A stretch of 57,790 bases of DNA from Gloeopeniophorella convolvens (GCA_022496205.1 WTXD01000105.1:1-57790), one strand, 5' to 3'; positions 23,519-35,559 are shown, numbered from the stretch's first letter. Numbers and translations are program-made. Notes: generated by a model from the sequence alone, not told the origin.

Positions 23519-25443
23519 CTAGCCATCCTCCGCCCCGCTCCCGGCGTCGGCCTGCAGGCCGCTGCTCGTGCTCGAACTCAATCCGGCACCGGCAGACTTC
23601 GGCGGCGCCTTCGCCGCAGCACCACCAGGGCTCGCGCCCGCACTCGCAGGGCTCGCCGCACGGTCCTTGGAGTTGGTGTTCAGCAGGCTCTTGAAAAAGT
23701 TCTGCAGCACCTCGTGCTGGATCTGGCCCGTCCCGCCCGCGGTGGGGCTCGCAAGTCCCGCCGGGCGTTTGCTTGCGCCGCTGGCGCTGGCGCTGGCGCT
23801 CGCCGTGCCGGCGTTGTGTTCCATCTCCGCGAGCGCGCGTTCGACAGTGGGCAGCGAGAACGACGACGCGCCGAGTGGGCCGACGAGCCCCGCCGCGGGC
23901 GCATCGGTCGGGCTTCGGAAGATGCCGCGCGGGTCGCGGTCGGCGCGCCGCGCATTCTCGTCGTAGTTCTTTGCGAGGAAAGCTTGCTCCGGCGTCGGGT
24001 TGTTGAGTGGGGGGAGGGGCGGGGGCTGTAACAGGTAAAGTAGGGGAGATCAATGCTAGCACGAGAAGGAAGACCGAGAAATGCATACCTTGTCGCCCTG
24101 GTCGGCTACGAGAGCCGCGTACAACTTGCGCGCGCCTGCCTCACCCTCGGAATCGGCCTCACCCTCTGCAGAGAGGTCGTGTTCCCATGCCTCACCCCAC
24201 GCCTTTGCGTCAAACCCGTCGCGCAGTACCGCAATCTTTCCCCAGCTGTCCCACCCTGCTGGCACGACGATGAGGTCGCGATCGAGCGTGTTCGGCTTGT
24301 GCGCGAACGGGAATGGATTGCGGACGGGCGCAGCTGCACTGTCTGTCGCTCCCGCACTATCTGGGGAAGGCGCAGGTGGTGCAAATAGGACGTGCAGAGC
24401 ATACTGCCGCAGTACATGGAGGTTCGCAGGTTGTGGTGTCGTGTAGAACAGCCCCGCGCCGTCTATGATATAGCATCAAGGAATGAGAATATACCAGAGA
24501 GATACAAGGTGAGCGGCACGTACACTTGAGACAGACCGTGCGCAGAATTTGCATAATGCCATCCGTGCGCTCTTCCCATTCGCCACCCTTGCCCTTTACC
24601 ATTCCACCCATACCAGACGCACCGGCGCCGACAAGGTCATTGTTGTCGTCGATCAGGTCCGCCTTGGTGCAAACGACAATGATGGGTACGCCTGCAGCGT
24701 TATGTGTGAACGTTCCTGGCCCTAGAGGTAATATGGCCCCTTGCAATGCACTGGATGTTGCAGGGAGAGGTTCAGTGGACGGTTCGGTGTAGTGTTGGAG
24801 GTGCGCCTGCCCTACGGTAGGGAGATATTAGAAGAGAGAGAGAGTGTGTGTGTGTGGGGGGGGGGGGGGTAAACACGAGCATTACGCACAGCGCTCGCGA
24901 TTCTCCTCCCGAACAACTTCGAGTTCGCGCGCGCTGTCACTTTGGACCCAGCGCTCGACCCAGGCAAGCCAGATGTATAGCTCGTCAAGGAAAGTCCACG
25001 GTCGGGTCCAGTCGAGTACAATCAGTACGGCAGTGTGGGGAAGGGCAGAGCGAGGAGGTAGGAAGTGTGGCACGAGGGCTGTGTACGAGGGTGCAGGGGA
25101 CGGCACGGTGTAAACCGACAGTCGGGCGAGGATATCTATGAGCGACGCGTCAGGGCACTGTCACAGAGCAAGCACCAGGCGACGCACCTTCCTCGCCCTC
25201 ATCACGCACGTCCGCCCAGTCATAACCTAACGCATAATCTGTGCGGGGCTCGTCTTTCCCGCTGTCCGCAGCGGGCTTTTGCAGGAGCGCGGCGACAAGC
25301 GTACTCTTGCCAGTCGACGGTTGGCCGAGAATCAACACATTTTTCGCTGGTATTGAACGCGATGACGAAACAGAGTCAAGGATGCTCGACCAGAGATCCT
25401 GCGGAGGCGCATCCGGCGACGATGGACGCGAGTCTTCGTTCAT
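23519..25443 (-). CDS. Dynein light intermediate chain
   Basis: Subunit of the cytoplasmic dynein motor that links the heavy chain to cargo adaptors. ATG at 25443. Exon 1 holds the Ras-like P-loop (VLILGQPSTGKSTLVAALL). After an intron come DILARLSVYTV, VLIVLDWTRPWTFLDELYIW, then IIVVCTKADLI (guanine-specificity-like NKxD position) and QYALHVLF, and the C-terminal half LIVVPAGWDSWGKIAVLRDG. The tail is Pro/Ala/Gly-rich with VERALAEM and QHEVLQNFFKSLLN, the adaptor-binding helix region. Five exons, all splice phases consistent and no frame breaks. The ATG is only 40 nt from the inserted DNA transposon, so its promoter has been displaced. Confidence 0.93.
24832..24869. repeat. Composite microsatellite in intron
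   Basis: (GA)n, then (GT)n, then a run of 14 G, inside the second intron of the dynein light intermediate chain gene on the minus strand. Likely length-polymorphic. Confidence 0.9.
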
Positions 25444-25475
25444 AGTGTTGTCTTGAGAGAAAGACGCGTTCGCGC

Positions 25476-25520
25476 GTCGCAGAAGGCCCCCTGAAAATGC
25501 CCCACAAAGGTCGGGAACAA
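25476..25520. repeat. Target duplication and left inverted repeat
   Basis: Target duplication GTCGCAGA at 25476-25483, then a 37 bp terminal repeat. Against the reverse complement of the right end, the first 15 bases and the block AAAGGTCGGG match exactly, with differences at bases 16-21 and one near the inner end. Confidence 0.9.
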
Positions 25521-25541
25521 AATTTCCCAAAATCCGGACTC

Positions 25542-25630
25542 TAACAGGTAGACCGACCCACGCCGGAACAGGTAGACTTTGTACCCGAGATCCCGGGCCG
25601 GTGCTCCGACTAGTAGACTTTGTACCCAAC
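25542..25630 (+). repeat. Left subterminal repeats
   Basis: Three copies of an AACAGGTAGAC(TTTGTACCC) motif, near 25542, 25567 and 25611, the last degenerate. Same orientation as the copies at the right end. Candidate transposase-binding sites. Confidence 0.7.
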
Positions 25631-25791
25631 GTCTAGGGGGTAGAGAGAAACGTTAGTGAACGCTTGAAACGGGCCATAAACGGGCTCATATGTATAATTG
25701 GGATGGTTCTGTGATATCCAGATGCTCTAAGAATTGATATTGTAACCGTCAACATAACAAGGACCAATATACATGAGTACTTGAGTAGATG

Positions 25792-28700
25792 CTACCGGCC
25801 CTCGTCTTCCGCGCTGGCCTCGTCAACAGGGATAGCGGCCGTTTTTTTGGTCCTGCGTGCTACCGGCTTCAAGAGTGATTCAACAGCTGCAAGGACATAT
25901 GTTTTCTCGGAGAGCAAGCTCTGGAAAATGTCATTGAAATTGCCTGCAGCAATTTCGAGAAGGTTCCCTTCCCCCATATGTTTCACTGCGGATTTCTGCA
26001 CTGTGCAAAGGAACGCTGGAGCTGGTAAGTGTGAGTACCGGGTGGTGCGTGTGCCGAGACATTTCATCAAGCGAAATTGACGGTTTCTCGCATGCTGGAA
26101 GCATCGAACGGCAAAGAACGACAATGCCGCAATTGACGAAGCATCTTCTTTCCAGGCATGAAAAGCCCCCTTGCCTATGTTCTTCCCGTAAAGTGTGAGG
26201 ACTGGAGGCATCGTGTTAAGCTCAAGGAAAGCTGTGGAAAGGGCCCATGAATGCCCGCGCTGCGTACCTTCCACCAGCATCAACTGGCTCTCAACTGCAG
26301 CAAAGCCAAACACATGACTAGAAAGCATGTTGAAGGACGTTATGTGCACCGTGTGCAGCGGGAACCTGGAGCTTTGGAGCGACTTGAGGATTTCACGCCG
26401 TCGTTTCATGATCTGGTGAGAGAACCGGGTGGCCACAACTTTTTAGTGATGTGATCCTTAAGATGCAAGTCAAGAAAACGTACCTCCGAGCGATCATCGC
26501 GCGCCGCTGCACTTTCTTTCCCATCTATCACCAGAGCAGCTTGCCTTGGGGGTGTGACCATTTTTTTGGCATCTTCGCTAACCCACCTCTTTGATCGATT
26601 TGCACCTGTACTGGATCCCTTGCCAGAATACATCTTCGCTATCGCATACACCTTCTTCGCGAGCTGCTTGCGCTCTGAGTCCTGTTTTTTCGATGTTGTC
26701 TTGGGGTCGGAATCGCGAGTTGAATCGATTCCAACCCTGACTGACTCGGCTTCTTCCTTTGTCTGGTTCCTGAGACGCACTGCGATGAGATCATGAATGC
26801 TGGAGAAAGTCTCCAAGCCTCTCTGTGCACTAGAAGACGCATCAGAGGACTGCTGATCTAAGTCGCCTTCGGGTCCAGGTTGGGCAGTGTCCGATAGGTC
26901 AGCATCAGCGACGGACGCGAGAGATTTGGGGGTGCGAACTACCGCATCCAGCTCGCCTTTCTCAAGGACAGTATCGAGGGTGAGCTGTGTGCGAACTTCT
27001 GTAAGCTGGCTGTGGACTTTGACGACCTCATCGGGAGAGAGGTTCCCCATGGCGAGAAGTGCGTGAAGAACGCGCGATACGAGGACCAGCTGTGATTGCG
27101 TGTCATCCTCAGGGAGCTGCTCACTACATAGACACTGAGTTTATGGCAGTAAAGTGTGGGGAGCGTGACTTACATTTCGAGTTGCTCCGTAACATTCAGG
27201 GATGCCGCAGCATAGGTGTACTCGTTGAGACGCTCGGCTGCTTCTCTATCCAGCGTAGATTCAAGACCGGAAGCCAAATCTAGAGCATCTTGGAGCATTT
27301 GACGGTCAGGAAGATCTTCAACTTCACCGTCATCGCCTCCATCTTCGGCCTCGTCGGCAGGGTCGACCGGCACTGAACTTAAGCTACTGTCCCACAGTGG
27401 TGATTGAGGTGTGCGTGATCCAGAGTCAGGATAATAGCCTAGAAAGTCCCACAACGTGTCCGACTGTGCGTGGGAGATGGCAACGATCCGAGAAATCTCG
27501 TCATCGGACGGAATTCGTGCGAGGTCTTGAAGTGGAACATCGTTGGCATCGAAGTACGTGTGACAGTATCCGGATGCCGTGCGTTTGTAGTCAATCTTGT
27601 TCTTGGCACGGCAAGCAACCAGTAAGCGTACCGTTATCTTGGGAATCATTTGAAGGACGTGCAGCATCGTGAAATCAGTGATGATAGAGCGCATCATTCC
27701 AAAGACGTGCTCGTTGGCCTCGCTTCCGTGTAACCACGGCAGGAGAGGGTACGCGCGGCCGAGATGGTCACGGTAGATGTAGACCAAGGACATGTAGCCA
27801 TTGATCAGAACATCCATGATGTCGTCGGCTGCAGCAGAGATGAAGTATCGGGCCTCAGAGTAGCCGGATTCCTTAAGGAACTGTTTCCATTTATCCTTGA
27901 AGAACTTAGCTCGGAGGACCATATTGATGCGTTCGGCATGACTGATATGACGGTTCTCGAAAGCGTCGACAAGGTCGCCTAACACGAAGGCATAGATGGG
28001 GAGGGCGTGGTTTCCATTCCCCTTCTCGATAGACAAACGCAAGAACGCTGCAGAGAACAGGCGGGCTGCTGCACGATCATCTTGCCTGTCGAGTTTATCC
28101 ACATCGCGCCAATATAAGGGAGACGCAAGATCCTGAGCCAGTGTGCGCACAAGCTCGTAGAAGGCGGCGTGGTCTCCCAATACAAGAACACGAGCCCCAG
28201 AGAACAGATTATTCCGCGCCGTCTTGCGATAATGCTTGGGATCTTGTATGATTGCGATCACAAAACCATGAACCTTGATGAATGTGATAGTTAAACTATC
28301 ATCGGAATCTGGGATGGGGATGGTGTAATGGACTGCCTCCGCGTACCCGCTCTGTACAAGTATCCGTCGAGCTTGTCGTTCGACAGCGCTGCCGTCGGAT
28401 CCGAGAGAGACAATGCGGAGCTTTGTATCTCCTGTGAGTAGGATATCGAGTAGCCGCCGATCCATCGCGGCAACATCAGCAGCAGAGGTAGTCGAAGCGA
28501 TGGGCATAACCGCGAGAATGAGGGGCGGAACGTGAGGTAGCAGAATTTGGAGAGTCCAGAGTCGAAGCTTCTGCGCCATGTGCTCTCGAGCCTCGAGGAT
28601 CTCCGCCTCCAGTGCAGAGATATCAGAGACTTCGAGCGGCTCACCAGTACCGCCAACCATAAACCATTTCTGACGTGAGCTGTCGTAGTAGGGCTCAATA

Positions 28701-31602
28701 GACTGCTCCAGCTTTGTATCGTCTACACCGATCGCGAGTGGCGCATCCAGAGGGTATTGGTAATCTTGGAGATACTGCACGGCACGTTCAAGAGCCTGGG
28801 GAGTAAGTCCCTGCTGAAATCGAGGCGCAGTAGCTTGGATCAGCTGAATACTGCGCTCGGTCCGCGCTGGAAGTTCTAGACGGAACGCGCGGTAGGCCGA
28901 CGGTCGTACAAAGAACAAATTTTGCGTGAACTTGTCGTACTCTGGCATGTACTTCATATTCTGTAGTCCCCGTCCTCGTTCTTGACGATCGAAGGTGTCG
29001 ACAGCCGCTTGAATGAGCCCAATGAAGACAGGCTTGTCATCAAACTTGCCAGCAGCAGCTTTCTGAGTGAATCGTCGCAGAGTCTCATGAAAGGTCGATG
29101 TCTGCACGCAATACCCGTCAAGTCAGAGTAAAGCAAAGGATAAAACAGACACGCACCCCCTCGATAAGGTCGCCATAGCCGGCAGCGTACATCTTTCCTG
29201 TCGCAGCGGCCTGGAAGATGTGCGGCGTGTATTTGCGGTTCTCTGGTACCTGTGGACCTTCTTTTCCGAGTGCCTTGGAGAATGCTGAGGAATGCTTCAC
29301 AACCGTGCATTCCCCGCAAGGTTTCATGATCCCGCCGAGGTACCGAATGTCACCACGGCAAGGCCGATCACCAATCGCGCGGCACAAGACCTTTGCATGG
29401 TCAATGGACCATGTGTGGGTCTTCTCTTGCTCCAGCCAAGCGGCATTCTTCACTTCAGGTGGAAAATCCCGGAACAGCTTGTTTACAAGGTCAGGGAACT
29501 TGTCCTCAGGGAACTTCTCCCGGGCAATAATCTTGACATCTATACCTCCAGCGCTTCGAACAGGCGTGCGTGCAATATATGAGGGTATGCGAGGGTCGTC
29601 ATTGACTGTGAGGCCAGGACAAGGAAAAATGGTCCCTTCAGGGGGCAAAGTGATGGTGGGACGTTGGGCTTGGGTCGCGAACTGCGAAAACACGCTGACA
29701 GAGGCGGTTGGATGAGGAGCATCTGGTCCGACCTTGCCCAGAAAGCGATCAATGGCAACAACCGGATCTTCATCAGCCGGGCAGTGGCCATTGACATGAT
29801 CCTTGTATCGCTCAGTCTGATACGGCGCGGTCATCCATAACCAGACGCCACAGGGCGTGTGCTGGACATTGCACACCCTGCGCGGATCATCCTCCACGAC
29901 CTCATATCGAGAATCGAGTGCGTCAAGTCGTTTTTTGAATGACTCCCAGCGCCTGGGATCTATGATGAACGTCCCATCGCGAACCTGTTCATTGGCCTTG
30001 TTCTTTGAGCATGCCTGTTTACTAAGACCTGCCTTCGGTGCGGCAGAACCTGGGCGCGGGCCTGGTCGGGTGGATGGAATGGTGTTTGATCCACCGGCGT
30101 TTGCTGCAACACGCCGCCGCTTTGCCTTTCCTGGCGTGCGGCCAGGGCTAGGGTCCCGAACACGCGTGAGGGAAGACTGGGGCTGAGTGGACGATGGTTT
30201 TGACTCGAAGAACGTGGCGAGAGGTGCTTGAATGTACACAGGTTTGGAGATGTCGTTGGTATGTGGATCGTGGGCTGCACCAGACCCAGGGAACGAAGTA
30301 TCGACTGGTTCAGAGAGTATGGTCGTATCGGATCCGGAGACCGCCCCAGCCTAAAACGCGCAAATTGAGTTAGACATTGAGAAACTAGCCAAGATCAGGG
30401 AGTACCTTGTGTGCTTCCGAGTACTCGATCATCTCGATCATCTCGGATATGCGATTGAGTTCTCTCCGAGACTGGCTCCATAGCGCCTCCTTAAAGAAAT
30501 GGTGCTTGATTGTGTTGATAGCGATCATACCACACGAATAACTGTCTGGCTGGTGTGCACATCGCAAGCTTTGCAGAGGACCGAAACGCTTTGACGGAAC
30601 AAAGTAGCGCAGCCACGTGCGCAGACGATTGTCAAACCCTGAGGGTATCGCACGACCTAGAGAGTCACCCCAGCCGATGCTCCCTTTTTTTGAATCAATG
30701 AGGAGCGAGGCCCAGTGATTAGGGTGACAGTAGCCAACAGCCGCGATGCGAGCATCGTCTTGATGGGCAGAAAGAAATTCTCCTAGCCGGAGAACAGATG
30801 CTGGTGCGCTGGACTGATAATCAGCGGCGACACGCGACTTTGTGAGTGATGGGTGGTTTGCTATGTGCGATACAAACTCTGTATCTGCGATAGTCATATG
30901 GTTCTCAAAGAGGAGGGCACGACGCTTGCAAAGGGAAACACGGAGGATGGAGTCGATATGAGTACTTGATAGCCACGCGCGCGAGAGAAATGTTGCCATG
31001 TCGGTCACAGAAAGCCCTGGAAGTCCCTGCATATAACCATGCCAGGGAGTGTTGCCGATGAAAGACATGATGCGCGTGACGTACGACTCTGGAATGCCTT
31101 TCATGCTTTGAAGCCATTCCATTCCGTACTTCCAGGCTGTCTGAGCATCGCACGCATCTGCAAGCAAAGTCCAGGTTCCGATGGCATCAAACGGCAGATA
31201 GACCTCTTCGCTGTCCCAGTACCGAATCGATGTTTGACCGTCCAGCATAGCTTGGCCGGCGTCAGAGCGGAGCTTCCTGATCAATTCTCGCGGAGGAACG
31301 GGTAGCTGCAACAGATATGCCGACGAGTGCGTAGGACTTGTACGCGAGAAGCACGTAGCCAGCGAATTGACGGAAGGAGGGGAGCTAGAAAGTAATGGAA
31401 GGGTGAATTTGGTAAAATCTTGAATCGATAGATTTCGTGGTGGAAGAAGTAGCACTGTAGAAGGGGGTGCTGCGACGCGACGACAAAGTTCGTCAGCTAC
31501 AAAGTTAGGAACATCCTTGTACACTTTGTCTTTGCCAATCCAGAGATCAATGGAGCCATGCAGATCGATGGTAAGGTCATGGACCACAGGCGTGGGTTCC
31601 AT
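25792..31602 (-). CDS. Ulp1-protease/DDE-transposase fusion protein, 1,859 aa
   Basis: Five exons (31602-30406, 30350-29157, 29101-27174, 27123-26484, 26412-25792) add up to exactly 1,860 codons with every splice phase consistent. Residues ~1-400 form a C48 (Ulp1/SENP-type) cysteine peptidase with the triad motifs NHWASLLID (His), GWGDS (Asp) and QPDSYSCGM (Gln, Cys). Residues ~470-800 hold a CCHC-like zinc motif (C-N-V-Q-H-T-P-C-G ... H-V-N-G-H-C), probably for DNA binding. The catalytic core follows: GVDDTKLEQ (first D), IVSLGSDGSAVER (second D), IIQDPKHYRKTARNNLFSGA, and ANEHVFGMMRS (Glu). These resemble P-element/THAP9-type transposases. The acidic C-terminal exons are of unknown role. 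The ATG at 31602 lies below a TATATAAG. It looks fully functional. Confidence 0.85.
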
Positions 31603-31653
31603 CGTCCGGAAGGCCAGTAGTGTCAATAGTTGTTCATTTCCTATTTTCCTGCC

Positions 31654-31661
31654 CTTATATA
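31654..31661 (-). promoter_or_regulatory. TATA box of transposase gene
   Basis: TATATAAG on the minus strand, 52-59 nt upstream of the transposase ATG. Confidence 0.6.
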
Positions 31662-31892
31662 CACACAGATGTGGGTGTAGCGAGATCTAGCGAGATACAT
31701 CGTCGTAGAAACCGACACTTTGAGGGTATACTGACACGCCGGCTGCCACAGTATGTTGGAGGAAAGCCGAGGGAAGCGAACGTGGAGGAGAGAAGATGTG
31801 GGTACGGTCGCGGGTGCGTCGGACGCCGGGGTCGCGGATCAGCGGAACTAGCCCACGTGTAGACCCGAACGGCCGGACCGGGCCGGATGTCC

Positions 31893-32068
31893 AACAGGTG
31901 GACTTTGTGGCCGACCTCGCGTCCCTCGAGGGGTTTGAGGGTTCCAACAGGTAGACTTTGTGGCCGACATCCAACCCAAAAAAGGCAACTCAACAGGTAG
32001 ACCTTATTGTTCTCGTACCCAACATCACTACCATATATGGGCAAGGAACAGGTAGACTTGTACCCGAC
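31893..32068 (+). repeat. Right subterminal repeats
   Basis: Four copies of AACAGGT(A/G)GACTTTGT followed by (AC/GG)CCGAC, at about 31893, 31945, 31992 (degenerate) and 32047. The outermost overlaps the terminal repeat. Confidence 0.75.
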
Positions 32069-32102
32069 CTTTTGGCAGTATTTTCAGGGGGCCTGTCGCA
32101 GA
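32058..32102. repeat. Right inverted repeat and target duplication
   Basis: Mirror of the left end: a 37 bp repeat ending CAGGGGGCCT at 32094, followed by GTCGCAGA at 32095-32102. Confidence 0.9.
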
Positions 32103-32219
32103 GGACACTCGCGCTCTGCGGAGATTGAATCGATCCATTGTGCACTTTGCTCAGATCTACATCCACAGCGCCCACCACGAACGATCATTTCGGAAGAACA
32201 CGCCTATCACGACGCACTG

Positions 32220-33302
32220 ATGGCGGCAGCGGTCGCAGTGCCCGAGCATAAACTCCTCGAGTCGCCAAACTCGCGCTCGATAGAGATCTTCGACTGGACA
32301 GTCACAGCCGAGACACGGCCCATCTCAAGCGCGACCCATTGCGATGTGCTGCAGGCGGAGCTGGGCATACCGTTGCCCGAGATGACCTTTGGCAACAACC
32401 TGTTGCAGGTCACGCACCGGCCTACGGGGTGGTCGTATGCCTTTCGTGTGGAGGATGCACTCCGGGAAGTGAAGAACGGTCCACTTGGGGATGGAGACGG
32501 TGGTGTCAAGGTTGGCTACGCCGATGCATGGCTGAAAAGCAGGTGAGCTCCTTGTTCGCCTGTTCGTGACGTTTTTCGCGCACGATGCCTATGGCAGCTC
32601 TCCATAGAACAGGCGCGGACTCGCAGATCCCCATGCCAAAGACCGTCGAGACGAAATCCTACGACTGGACATACACGACGACGTACGCCGGTACTCTGCA
32701 CGAAGCGGGCTCAGACAACGCTGAGTGGAGAGCGGGCGAGCCCGAAAACCCGCACCACGAAATTCCCATCGCCGAGCTCTCGCGCCCGGACCCGATCCTC
32801 TTCTACGCGGAGATCCCACTCTTCGAGGACGAGTTGCACGACAACGGCGCATCGCACCTGCTCATCCGCATCGTGCGTTGCGTGCCCCTTTGCTCCGTTC
32901 CTCCGCACTGAGCGTATCACCGCGCAGCGTGTGATGCCGACGTGCATCTTCATTCTCTCACGCTTCACATTGCGTGTTGACAACGTTCTCTTCCGCGCGC
33001 ACGACACGCGCATTTATCACTCGTTCTCTTCCGCGCCTCCCCTCGTAGTGCGCGAGACGCGTGGCTGGGAGGCACCGTATGAGCGCGTCAAAGGGGTACC
33101 AGCTTTGTGTGCGCGCCACTGCTTCAGCTGATTTGCACCATGTCAGGCTCTCCCGAGGCGCGACGATTTGATGTTGCTGACAGACCCGAACTTCATATGC
33201 AAGGTGCTCTCAGATATGCCGAAAGAAGCGTCGCAAAGGGTCGGCGCTGGCACAGGCTGGCGCGGCCTGGGTACCTCTGTGCAGGTTACAATGTTGAAGT
33301 AA
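32220..33302 (+). CDS. TIP41: TIP41-like TOR pathway regulator
   Basis: Regulator of type 2A phosphatase signalling downstream of TOR, acting in the cytosol and nucleus. Four exons (32220-32542, 32608-32872, 32928-33095, 33147-33302) give 303 residues with consistent phases. Family signatures in order: LGIPLPEMTFGNN, GWSYAFRVEDALREV, YDWTYTTTYAGTL, ILFYAEIPLFEDELHDNG, IRVMPTCIFILSRFTLRVDN, VLFRAHDTRIYH, and LLTDPNFICKVLSDMPKEAS. Normal family length. It is divergent from the dynein light intermediate chain gene; the transposon now sits 125 nt upstream of its ATG. Expression may have changed, but the coding sequence is untouched. Confidence 0.92.
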
Positions 33303-34302
33303 TGACTGTCAGACGAACGCTCATATATGTATTTGTACCTCTTTTCGCGGGCGAATCTCAAGATTGTTATGGGAGCAGGAAACTGGTGGGCACTCAATGA
33401 GGTGTTCCATGCATGTACGAATGGCCAACTCAAGATATATATCCGCCTCCCACCACCGGGGCGTACGCCGGTTGATCATTCTCACGCTGACGTTCGACCG
33501 GTCGCTGTCAATGGTTGGGTACGATCTCTGATATTACGTGTGTGGACGACAATCACAAGCTCTACGAATACGTTGGGACGCCGGGCAACAGCAGATGCAA
33601 GGCGGGATTGAGTCTGTGTATGACAAGCCGTAGTCGACTGCTCCTTAGAAGCTCATGGGTACAAGGTACTTCGTTCGCCCGATTTAGGCTACGCTCCTGT
33701 GTCTGTAAATACGCAAAAGAACTGTTGACTCCGATTCTCGTCTCATGATTGACGGCATCTTGCCTTCGGGCTTGTTACATCGTTTATTAAAACACAAACG
33801 CGTTGTGCTCATGCCTTGGCGGTCTCGTCAATCTGAAGGAAAGTAGGCAATTCTGATAGGGCCACATATTCGTCCGCTGATAGTACAATGCATTGATACA
33901 CGCCAACTCAGAAGGGTAATACAGAGTTACAGTTTGCGTTATAGAAAGAGTGCCTGGGCAAGCCATTGGACTTGCCGCGCGTTCTTGCCTCAAGGTCGTA
34001 CACCACCATGCAGCCAATTGCGAAGTTTCGAAATTTTACCTACGAGACCGAGCCGCGCAGGGACTCTCTCTCTCTGCCGACGGAGCCAGCAGGGTTATAT
34101 GGGCTGCCGTCGACGCGTGTATACGTTGTTCAGTGGACCTGGACTGAAAGTACGGAGGCGGACGCTGACGTGCGCGCGAGCGCGGGACTGCCGGGGTTTA
34201 GCCCGTGACACACCAGTGCTGCCGCTCGGCCTCTTGGTGCGACTTGCGGGGCCACTGCAGACCCCCAGCGCCCGGTATGTCCGACGGCAGTGGGACCATT
34301 TC
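33303..34302. other. Intergenic, nothing convincing
   Basis: A plus-strand open frame at 34007-34208 (MQPIAKFRNFTYETEPRRDS...) has some coding character but no family or supporting signals. The remainder has no recognisable features. Confidence 0.35.
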
Positions 34303-35559
34303 CTAGCGCACGCTTCGCGTTAGCGCTACAGGGTAGCCAGCGACAACGCGGGCACGTACTTTCATAATGCCCCACGCCGTGTCGTACGGGACCATCCCTC
34401 GGCGGATGTCCATGCGCTCCATGCATGCGCGCAGGAACGTACTGACCTCGGCGTCGAAGCTATGACATACACCATGCGTGAGCAAAGCGGGACACCTTGG
34501 GCACTACACGCTAAAGGGCAGACGCACTAGGAGGAGGCACGCTCTGGGTGCGCAAGCACGAGCCGGGTAAGCAGCTGCTGCACGAGGTGGCTGAGCTCCA
34601 CGCAGCATAGGACGTGCGCAAGGCGCAGCAGCCGCGAGCGCAGCACGATGCCGCGCAGCGGCAGCTCGCCGGCGCGCCACGGCGGCGGCGGGGTCCAGCT
34701 GCTCGTGTACAGGGGGTCGCGCCGGAGTTTCGACGTGCCAAGCTTTTGTCGAAAAGTTGGCGCGACACCCGTCGTGTCGAACGAGACCACCCAGCTTGAG
34801 CGGTCGCAGAAGCTGCGGAACGTCGGTGCTGCTGCCGCCTGTAACTTGGGTGGCTCGTCCAAGGTTTCAGGCTTGGTTTGCTGTTCTTCGAAGTACTTGG
34901 TCGGAAATAAGGAATACGCGCCGTCGAACGTGATTACGTTCGCTAGGTCTACTGCGTGGCCGTTCAGGCGTGCGTGGGGTAGTGGAGGATGGTGCATACG
35001 CACCGTGCCGGAAATTGCGCATGGCATCCACGGTGTCAAACGAATCCAATGGGCCGAACTCCACATGGATGGTGCGCGTGACGTCCGAGTCCTCCCTTCG
35101 CCAGTAAACCGAGTCGTTGCCCCGTTCAGTCACGGGCATCTCGTATCCCGCGGGGCCCAACAAGAAACTCTGAACGAGGATGCCGAGCATACCATCGACG
35201 TAAAGCTGCATAGACGTGTCCTCCAGTGGTTCACGGGCTAGGAAGTTCCGAGCGGCCCGACCGACTACAACCAACCCGGTCTCCGCCTGCAGCGTCCGGA
35301 ACGCACGCACGGTCTCTGGGTCCGGGAAGAATTGGCTCAAGAATCGCTCTGGGTTGTACGCGACGCGGAAGTAGGACGCGGCGATGGGGCGCGCGGCACG
35401 GCACGTCTTGGAAAGCGCGATGATGGTGCCGGGCGTCGAGAAGGAAAAGATGTTGTCGAGGATGGCGTCGATGGCAATGAGGCGCTGGCCGGGGGGAAAT
35501 TCGGGCGGGTGGCGCCAGGGGACACTAAAATGCCCGAAGCTGAGTGGAAGGGTGTGCAT
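34303..35559 (-). CDS. F-box-like protein of an expanded basidiomycete family
   Basis: Three exons (35559-35004, 34951-34528, 34459-34303) give 378 residues with clean phases. The N-terminal ~60 residues look like an F-box (DAILDNIFSFSTPGTIIALS, then KTCRAARPIAASYFRVA), followed by FLSQFFPDPETVRAFRTLQ and ETGLVVVGRAARNFLA, a layout common in polypore proteins annotated as F-box proteins. The rest includes FGPLDSFDTVDAMRNFRH, NVITFDGAYSLFPTKYFEEQ and a C-terminal FDAEVSTFLRACMERMDI. If the F-box is real it would recruit a target to an SCF ubiquitin ligase; no substrate domain is recognisable. A start at the ATG at 35559 (MHTLPLSFGH) is preferred. Confidence 0.65.

Larger units (their letters stand above)
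25484..32094 (-). mobile_element. 6.6 kb DNA transposon with Ulp1-transposase gene
   Basis: Complete class II element. The ends are inverted repeats starting AGGCCCCCTGAAAAT (25484) and ending ATTTTCAGGGGGCCT (32094), flanked on both sides by the 8 bp duplication GTCGCAGA (25476-25483 and 32095-32102). One intact five-exon gene (25792-31602) on the minus strand fills it. Subterminal copies of AACAGGTAGACTTTGT-type motifs lie inside both ends. The 8 bp duplication and transposase motifs fit the P-element/THAP9 group or a related RNase-H-fold superfamily such as Zisupton-like elements; which one cannot be settled by eye. Identical target duplications and an unbroken reading frame suggest recent insertion. 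Confidence 0.92.

Noticed and set aside
23363..24086. Arg/Ala/Pro-rich open frames on both strands
   Set aside because: GC-rich shadows of the Pro/Ala/Gly-rich C-terminus of the dynein light intermediate chain.
30385..31602. Ulp1-like protease as a separate host gene
   Set aside because: Its last codons run into a GTACTC donor and join in phase to the next transposase exon, and it lies inside the terminal repeats, so it is part of the transposase gene.
25484..32094. KDZ-type element
   Set aside because: I do not see the Cys-rich CxC domains and the N/D-rich core expected for KDZ; motifs (SDG, DPKHxxKxxRN, ExxFGxxR) fit the P/THAP9-like group better. Not excluded without phylogeny.
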